Shown one piece after another: positions 58,803-64,000 of a stretch of DNA of 64,000 nucleotides. The stretch lies in the NCBI RefSeq assembly GCF_000331515.1, contig NZ_AMZO01000019.1, positions 52,530-116,529 on the forward strand, in the 5' to 3' direction. This DNA is from Photobacterium marinum (lineage in GTDB: Bacteria; Pseudomonadota; Gammaproteobacteria; Enterobacterales; Vibrionaceae). Under the pieces are notes generated by a model. It saw nothing but the letters and a program-made list of their open reading frames with translations. It made no database searches and was not told where the DNA came from. The position numbers and the translations under genes are program-made. The first letter of the stretch is position 1. Each line of letters starts with the position of its first letter.

Positions 58803-59534
58803 ATGCTTATCATCCCTGACTGGCCTGTAGCTGAACATGTTAAAGCGTTTTCAACCACGCGACAGGGCGGCGTCAGTCAACCGCCTTACCAGGCGATGAA
58901 CCTGGGAATGCATGTCGGGGATGATGCTGAGTTGGTACAACAGAACCGTACCTTGCTGCAACAGCAGATCGGTCTGGCGACAGCGCCGGTTTGGTTGAAT
59001 CAGATCCACAGTAACAGGGTGGTTCGTTTGTTGTCGCCTTTGTCTGAGGTGCCGGATGCTGACGGCAGTTATACCCAGAATACCAATCTTGCTTGTGTAG
59101 TGATGACGGCCGATTGTTTGCCGGTTTTGCTTTGTGATAAGGCTGGAACTCAGGTGGCGGCTGTTCATGCCGGTTGGCGAGGTTTGGCTGACGGGGTGAT
59201 TGAAGCTGCCCTGGCAAAATTTACGGTACCGGCGGATCGCATTATTGCTTGGCTCGGTCCGGCCATTGGCCCCTCTGCATTTGAAGTTGGTAGTGAGGTT
59301 CGTGATCAGTTTATCGCTGCTTCTCTGAGCGCCAGCCAGGCATTTCAGCCTCATGGTGATAAATGGTTAGCGGATTTATCCCTGTTGGCCCACCTGCGTT
59401 TGCAGGCATTCGGTGTTAAGGATGTTTATGGCGGCAATCTGTGTACTTACAGTGATGCAGAGCGATTCTATTCCTATCGTCGTGATGGAGTAACCGGTCG
59501 CCAGGCCAGCCTTATTTGGTTGGCTGACCGTTAA
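58803..59534 (+). CDS. pgeF: Purine nucleoside phosphorylase YfiH/PgeF-type (laccase domain)
   Basis: A 243-residue protein of the COG1496 family. Homologues phosphorolyse purine nucleosides, and the E. coli protein corrects peptidoglycan by removing wrongly added residues. Metal ligands are in HSNRVVRL, TADCLPVLLCD and AAVHAGWRGLADGVI, and the end is RFYSYRRDGVTGRQASLIWL. It lies 1 bp after rluD and before clpB, as in E. coli (rluD-yfiH-clpB). Confidence 0.92.
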   Translation: MLIIPDWPVAEHVKAFSTTRQGGVSQPPYQAMNLGMHVGDDAELVQQNRTLLQQQIGLATAPVWLNQIHSNRVVRLLSPLSEVPDADGSYTQNTNLACVVMTADCLPVLLCDKAGTQVAAVHAGWRGLADGVIEAALAKFTVPADRIIAWLGPAIGPSAFEVGSEVRDQFIAASLSASQAFQPHGDKWLADLSLLAHLRLQAFGVKDVYGGNLCTYSDAERFYSYRRDGVTGRQASLIWLADR

Positions 59535-59567
59535 TCATCCGTAAGAATTAAGAACAATGTAATACGC

Positions 59568-59945
59568 TTAATTGCATTGTGAGACATCAACAGAGATATA
59601 CCCCTTGCTGTTGATTAGCTGGGTCATTGCATCAAAAGAGCCTGAGTATTGGCCGCTTAATGTAATGACCAGGCTCTTTTCTGCTTCACTCTCATCGTAC
59701 ATAGACACACTCGATTGAATGGGCTGGACGGCTTCAAACGCTGAGTTCGACATAACGCCCCGCAAATATTCCACTTTTTGCTTCACTATCTGGCCTGCAC
59801 TGGCACCTTCTGCATAGTTTTCCACATAAACTAGGTTGAAATTAGCCCCGGCAGCCGGATCACACCCCATCGCCCACCCTGGCTGTGCCAACAGTCCTAA
59901 GCAACCGGCCAGTATCGGAATCATCCAGGATTTTGTTTTGCTCAT
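59568..59945 (-). CDS. Small secreted protein of unknown function
   Basis: A 125-residue product I do not recognise. It has a signal peptide with hydrophobic core IPILAGCLGLLAQPGWA and likely cleavage after Ala25. The mature part would hold two Cys, one at its start (MGCDPAAG) and one at the very end (SQCN), so a disulfide could join the ends. ILAGC resembles a lipobox, but it sits inside the hydrophobic core, so signal peptidase I is more likely. It is on the minus strand between pgeF and clpB, where E. coli has no gene. No function is proposed. Confidence 0.75.
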   Translation of the reverse strand: MSKTKSWMIPILAGCLGLLAQPGWAMGCDPAAGANFNLVYVENYAEGASAGQIVKQKVEYLRGVMSNSAFEAVQPIQSSVSMYDESEAEKSLVITLSGQYSGSFDAMTQLINSKGYISVDVSQCN

Positions 59946-60146
59946 TTATTTACTCCCTCCACTATATGTGATGTCAGAACCTTGGTGGCAGTATTCAGCT
60001 TTTATTCTGGTAATGAAGAACTGCTTTTATTTGCTGCGACGAGCGTCATTGAAATATCCGGTGATCAAATAGTTTGCAGCTGTATATCAGCAGTGTGCTG
60101 AAAAATAAGGGAGTAGCAAAGGCTGCAATAACTCGACGTTAATTGG

Positions 60147-60174
60147 TTGAAATCAGCTTCTTGAGCCACCATAT
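60147..60174 (+). promoter_or_regulatory. Sigma-32 (heat shock) promoter of clpB
   Basis: TTGAAA (60147-60152), 14-bp spacer, CACCATAT (60167-60174), close to the sigma-32 consensus TTGAAA-N13-15-CCCCATAT. It lies 34 bp before the clpB ATG. Confidence 0.8.
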
Positions 60175-60207
60175 CTAACGAGAGAAATGATGATGTAGGG
60201 AGGCCTT

Positions 60208-62781
60208 ATGCGTCTTGACCGTTTTACCAGCAAATTCCAAATGGCGATATCTGATGCACAATCGCTGGCTTTAGGGCGAGACCATCAGTATATCGAACCT
60301 GCTCACCTGATGGTGGCTTTGCTCAATCAGGATGGCAGCACGATTCGTCCGTTGTTGACGATGTTGAATATCGATGTTTCCCAGTTGCGTTCAGGCTTGT
60401 CTGAGATTCTGGATCGCCAGCCGAAGGTGACCGGTATTGGTGGTGATGTTCAGTTGTCCCATGGGATGGGGATGTTGCTGAATATTTGCGACAAGTTGGC
60501 TCAAAAGCGCAAAGACAAATATATCTCATCTGAATTATTTATTCTGGCGGCTATCGATGATAAAGGTCCGCTTGGTCAGTTGCTGAAAGACAAAGGTCTG
60601 ACTGCTGAAAAAGTAGAGAAAGCGATTGAACAGGTCCGTGGCGGCCAGAATGTTGATGATCCTAATGCGGAAGAAAACCGCCAGGCATTGAAGAAGTTCA
60701 CCATTGATCTGACTGAACGGGCAGAGCAGGGCAAGTTGGATCCTGTGATCGGCCGGGATGATGAAATTCGCCGTACAATCCAGGTGCTGCAGCGCCGAAC
60801 TAAAAATAACCCGGTCATTATCGGTGAGCCCGGGGTGGGTAAGACAGCGATCGTCGAAGGCCTTGCGCAGCGAATTGTGAATGGTGAAGTGCCGGAAGGA
60901 CTGCGCCATAAACGTGTGCTTTCCCTGGACATGGGGGCGCTGATCGCCGGTGCGAAATACCGTGGTGAATTTGAAGAGCGCCTGAAGGCTGTACTGAATG
61001 AGCTGTCACAGGAAGAAGGCAATATCATCCTGTTCATTGATGAGCTGCACACCATGGTCGGAGCCGGTAAAGGCGAAGGTTCTATGGATGCAGGTAACAT
61101 GCTCAAACCGGCATTGGCGCGCGGGGAATTGCATTGTGTCGGTGCAACTACTCTGGATGAATATCGCCAATATATAGAAAAAGATGCCGCCCTTGAGCGC
61201 CGTTTCCAGAAAGTGCTGGTGGAAGAGCCGACGGTTGAAGATACCGTGGCAATTTTGCGTGGCCTGAAAGAGCGTTATGAGCTGCATCACCATGTTGAAA
61301 TTACTGACCCAGCGATTGTCGCTGCGGCCAGCTTGTCTCATCGTTATATCTCCGATCGCCAGTTACCGGATAAAGCAATTGATTTGATCGATGAAGCAGC
61401 ATCAAGCATCAGGATGCAGATTGATTCTAAACCGGAATCGCTAGATCGCCTTGAACGCCGGATCATCCAGTTGAAGATTGAACAGCAGGCATTGGTTAAA
61501 GAGAGTGATGATGCCAGCCACAAACGATTGAAGGATCTGTCCGAAGAGCTGGATAAAAAAGAACGCGAATATGCGGAATTAGAAGAAGTGTGGAATGCCG
61601 AGAAAGCCGCACTTTCCGGTACGCAGCATATCAAGACAGAACTGGAGCAGGCGCGTACTGATATGGAAATTGCCCGCCGGGCCGGTGATCTAAACCGCAT
61701 GTCGGAGCTGCAATACGGAAAAATCCCTGAGCTGGAAAAACAGCTGGACTTGGCAGCCCAGGCTGAAATGCAGGAAATGAGCCTGCTTAAGAACAAAGTA
61801 ACTGATGCAGAAATTGCCGAAGTTCTTTCCCGCCAGACAGGGATCCCGGTTGCCAAAATGCTCGAAGGCGAGCGTGAAAAATTGCTACACATGGAAGAAG
61901 CGCTTCATAAACGGGTGATCGGTCAGGATGAAGCTGTTGATGCCGTTGCTAATGCGATTCGTCGCAGCCGTGCCGGATTATCGGATCCAAACCGTCCGAT
62001 TGGTTCGTTCTTGTTCTTGGGGCCAACCGGAGTTGGTAAAACAGAACTGTGTAAGTCATTGGCGAACTTCATGTTCGACAGTGAAGATGCCATGGTTCGG
62101 ATAGATATGTCTGAATTTATGGAGAAACATTCGGTTGCCCGCTTGGTCGGTGCGCCTCCGGGGTACGTCGGTTATGAAGAAGGTGGTTACCTGACAGAAG
62201 CGGTTCGTCGTCGACCTTATTCTGTGATCCTGCTGGATGAGGTGGAAAAAGCCCATCCGGATGTGTTTAATATTTTGCTTCAGGTGCTGGATGACGGTCG
62301 TTTGACTGATGGCCAAGGCAGAACGGTAGATTTCCGTAACAGTGTGATCATCATGACGTCTAACCTAGGGTCGGATCGAATTCAGGAACACTTCGGTGAA
62401 CTGGATTATGACGGTATCAAGCATACGGTGATGGAAGTTGTGGGCCAACATTTCCGGCCAGAATTTATCAACCGGGTTGATGAGACTGTAGTCTTCCACC
62501 CTCTGGGACAAGAGCATATTAAGAATATTGCCAATATTCAGATCATGCGCCTGGTGAAACGCCTAGAAGAAAAAGATTATCAGCTTGAACTGCAAGAAAG
62601 TGCGCTGGAGCTGATTTCTCAAGCAGGCTTTGATCCGGTTTATGGTGCCCGTCCGCTGAAAAGGGCGATTCAGCATTATATCGAGAACCCGCTTGCTCAG
62701 GATATTCTGTCCGGTAAGTTCACTACTGGTAAGCCGATTAAGCTGCTGGCAGAAAATGAGCAGATTGTAGCTCAGCAGTAA
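60208..62781 (+). CDS. clpB: ATP-dependent chaperone ClpB
   Basis: ClpB is the hexameric disaggregase that threads aggregated proteins through its pore together with DnaK. The 857-residue protein has the N domain (1-145), AAA1 with Walker [14 protein letters not shown] (near 206) and [11 protein letters not shown], the long coiled-coil middle domain (about 410-525), and AAA2 with Walker [14 protein letters not shown] (near 605) and the pore loop [12 protein letters not shown]. There is no ClpP-binding loop. GGGAGG precedes the ATG. A sigma-32 promoter is upstream. Confidence 0.98.
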   Translation: MRLDRFTSKFQMAISDAQSLALGRDHQYIEPAHLMVALLNQDGSTIRPLLTMLNIDVSQLRSGLSEILDRQPKVTGIGGDVQLSHGMGMLLNICDKLAQKRKDKYISSELFILAAIDDKGPLGQLLKDKGLTAEKVEKAIEQVRGGQNVDDPNAEENRQALKKFTIDLTERAEQGKLDPVIGRDDEIRRTIQVLQRRTKNNPVIIGEPGVGKTAIVEGLAQRIVNGEVPEGLRHKRVLSLDMGALIAGAKYRGEFEERLKAVLNELSQEEGNIILFIDELHTMVGAGKGEGSMDAGNMLKPALARGELHCVGATTLDEYRQYIEKDAALERRFQKVLVEEPTVEDTVAILRGLKERYELHHHVEITDPAIVAAASLSHRYISDRQLPDKAIDLIDEAASSIRMQIDSKPESLDRLERRIIQLKIEQQALVKESDDASHKRLKDLSEELDKKEREYAELEEVWNAEKAALSGTQHIKTELEQARTDMEIARRAGDLNRMSELQYGKIPELEKQLDLAAQAEMQEMSLLKNKVTDAEIAEVLSRQTGIPVAKMLEGEREKLLHMEEALHKRVIGQDEAVDAVANAIRRSRAGLSDPNRPIGSFLFLGPTGVGKTELCKSLANFMFDSEDAMVRIDMSEFMEKHSVARLVGAPPGYVGYEEGGYLTEAVRRRPYSVILLDEVEKAHPDVFNILLQVLDDGRLTDGQGRTVDFRNSVIIMTSNLGSDRIQEHFGELDYDGIKHTVMEVVGQHFRPEFINRVDETVVFHPLGQEHIKNIANIQIMRLVKRLEEKDYQLELQESALELISQAGFDPVYGARPLKRAIQHYIENPLAQDILSGKFTTGKPIKLLAENEQIVAQQ

Positions 62782-62812
62782 TAACCACTAACGGTTGAAA
62801 TAAAATGAAGTA

Positions 62813-62842
62813 AAACGCCAGCGATTAACCGCTGGCGTTTTT
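62813..62842 (+). terminator. Intrinsic terminator after clpB
   Basis: AAACGCCAGCG, loop ATTAAC, CGCTGGCGTTTTTG. Confidence 0.95.
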
Positions 62843-62989
62843 GTTTCTTTACTCAGCTTTACGCGGCATTCATCTTCAATTCATTTTCGAAGCGTTAACC
62901 TGCTGCACATAGAAGCTTATATCTGCGTTCGGAATATTCGTAGATTCGTAATGCAGAAAGAGCGATCAAGCTTTGTGTGAGGAGGGATA

Positions 62990-63664
62990 ATGAATAGCTT
63001 AATGGAACAACTGCTTTCCCAGGCCGGAAAATATGTTAATAGCAGCACTCAATCTCAGTCAGCTTTATCCGGTAAAACCGACTTGCTGAAAGGAATGGCT
63101 TCGGGAGGTGTTATTGGAGCATTGCTAGGAAATAAGAAGAGTCGCAAACTGGTTAAAAGATACGGCAAGAAAGCAGCGGTTGTCGGTGGCGCTGCTGTTG
63201 TCGGGACGCTGGCATATCAAGCTTATAAGAATTGGCGACAGGATGATGAAGGAAGTGCGGGGTACAATGGACAATATCAGCGAGAAGAGTTTGAGTCGTT
63301 AGAAAATGCCTATTCGACCCAGTCAGATCCAATGCTGCTGATAAAGGCTATGGTTTTTGCGTCAAAAGCTGACGGTCATATTGATGAGCAAGAAAAACAA
63401 GCCATCAAGGAAGCTCTGGCTCAGCAGCAACTGGGACAGGATGTCGAAACCTTGATCGCACGCTGGATCGATGAACCATTGGATCCACAAGTTATCTCAA
63501 CGCAGGTGGACAATCTTGAACAGGCATCGGAAGTTTACCTTGCTTCTCTATTGGCTATTGATGTCGATCATTTCCTTGAGAAAGCCTATCTCGAACAATT
63601 GGCAGCATCGCTATCATTACCTCAAGAATTGAAAACCCGGATTGAGCAGCAGGCTCGTGCGTAA
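62990..63664 (+). CDS. yebE: YebE-like DUF533 inner-membrane protein
   Basis: A 224-residue DUF533 protein like E. coli YebE. It has a Gly/Ala hydrophobic segment (GGVIGALLGNKKSRKLVKRYG, AAVVGGAAVVGTLAYQAYKNW as separate short motifs VIGALLGNKKSRKLV and VVGTLAYQAYKNW) and a TerB-like helical domain (IKAMVFASKADGHIDEQEKQAI, AIDVDHFLEKAYLEQLA) with an acidic site that may bind metal. The function is unknown; E. coli yebE is induced by envelope stress. GAGGAGGG precedes the ATG. It lies between clpB and the rRNA operon. Confidence 0.82.
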   Translation: MNSLMEQLLSQAGKYVNSSTQSQSALSGKTDLLKGMASGGVIGALLGNKKSRKLVKRYGKKAAVVGGAAVVGTLAYQAYKNWRQDDEGSAGYNGQYQREEFESLENAYSTQSDPMLLIKAMVFASKADGHIDEQEKQAIKEALAQQQLGQDVETLIARWIDEPLDPQVISTQVDNLEQASEVYLASLLAIDVDHFLEKAYLEQLAASLSLPQELKTRIEQQARA

Positions 63665-63760
63665 AATGGTGTCACTGTAGTGATTTTACCCATAATTAGT
63701 CTTTGTTGTTCGAGTTTTGTTCGGCTGGCGTTTTTTTTTGATTTTATTTAGAAATACCTC

Positions 63761-63788
63761 TTGCCAACCTGAACGAAATCTCTATAAT
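63761..63788 (+). promoter_or_regulatory. rRNA operon promoter
   Basis: TTGCCA (63761-63766), 16 bp, TATAAT (63783-63788), then the GC-rich discriminator TCGCCTCC. An AT-rich stretch just upstream (about 63730-63755) may be an UP element. These are marks of growth-rate and ppGpp control. Confidence 0.88.
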
Positions 63789-63795
63789 TCGCCTC

Positions 63796-64000
63796 CGTTG
63801 CCATGACAAAGCACTGAATAGAGCGGTTGTGGCAAACATTGTTCTTTAACAATTTGACCATGCAATCTGTGTGGGCACTCGTGAAATGATTAGTCAAAAA
63901 GATTTATCAATGAACTGAGTGACCAAGCGATACGAAAGTATCGGCACAGTCAATTTATTTTTGCTTCTGCTTTTTATTAAAAAGCGGAAACAAAGAATCA
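63796..64000 (+). other. 16S rRNA leader (boxB, boxA); 16S gene starts beyond the window
   Basis: A stem TTGCCA (63798-63803) with TGGCAA (63830-63835) precedes boxA TGTTCTTTAACA (63840-63851) and the conserved CAATCTGTGTGGGCACTCG. These are the rrn antitermination elements. A GAAA-loop hairpin CGATAC/GTATCG (63928-63943) and a CTTTTT/AAAAAG stem near the end are likely RNase III-processing parts. The mature 16S start motif is not reached by base 64000. Confidence 0.9.

Noticed and set aside
59568..59945. The small secreted protein as a lipoprotein because of ILAGC.
   Set aside because: That Cys lies in the middle of the hydrophobic core and more hydrophobic residues follow, so signal peptidase I cleavage after Ala25 is more likely.
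60535..61892. Minus-strand frames inside clpB.
   Set aside because: They are shadows of the biased codon use of clpB and show no domain.

Overview
This window is core chromosome of a marine gammaproteobacterium of the family Vibrionaceae. The gene order matches Vibrio and Photobacterium almost throughout: era-recO-pdxJ-acpS, barA/rlmD-relA-mazG-pyrG-eno-ftsB-ispDF-truD-surE-pcm-nlpD-rpoS/mutS, pncC-recA-recX-alaS-lysC-csrA-tRNAs-oadGAB, and gshA-luxS-corB-ypjD/ffh-rpsP-rimM-trmD-rplS. Protein sequences and a G+C content that looks near 50% fit a Photobacterium, Grimontia or Enterovibrio-like member, but I cannot fix the genus. I saw no phage, transposon, integron or CRISPR array.

Layout. (1) 1-2.3 kb: end of the rnc-era-recO-pdxJ-acpS operon. 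(2) 2.3-13 kb: barA on the minus strand, divergent from rlmD; then relA, mazG, pyrG and eno. (3) 13-22 kb: ftsB, the two isoprenoid genes ispD and ispF, truD, surE, pcm, nlpD and rpoS, facing mutS. (4) 22-29 kb: pncC, SOS-controlled recA, recX, alaS, aspartokinase and csrA. (5) 29.1-30.3 kb: ten tRNA genes made of a repeated Ser(GCU)-Arg(ACG)-Arg(ACG) unit. (6) 30.7-41.5 kb: the oxaloacetate decarboxylase sodium pump, a quinone-reductase-like enzyme, a YqaA protein, an M16 peptidase lipoprotein, gshA, a lytic-transglycosylase-like lipoprotein and luxS. (7) 41.6-47.5 kb: corB and ypjD, then ffh and the rpsP-rimM-trmD-rplS ribosome operon. (8) 47.6-52.1 kb: a decayed outer-membrane protein fragment, a CstA-family transporter and its likely BtsS/BtsR pyruvate-sensing two-component system. 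(9) 52.3-56 kb: aroF-tyrA facing pheA, which has a clear Phe leader-peptide attenuator. (10) 56.2-63.7 kb: raiA, bamD, rluD, pgeF, a small secreted unknown, clpB and yebE. (11) 63.7-64 kb: promoter and boxA leader of an rRNA operon whose 16S gene starts beyond the window.

Working together: several global regulators sit here: BarA (input to the Csr system), CsrA, RelA (ppGpp), RpoS, RecA (SOS) and LuxS (AI-2). Around them are translation and ribosome-hibernation genes and aromatic amino-acid synthesis.

The most interesting signals lie between genes. They are 20-bp-phased direct repeats between btsR and cstA that look like LytTR operators, a terminator pointing the wrong way after gshA that suggests a leftward small RNA, a structured leader with a terminator in front of alaS, an inverted-repeat element shared by the barA/rlmD and csrA/tRNA gaps, a class II CRP-type promoter at raiA, and the relic of an outer-membrane protein. 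None of these proves a new system. All were found by reading the sequence, without database searches.
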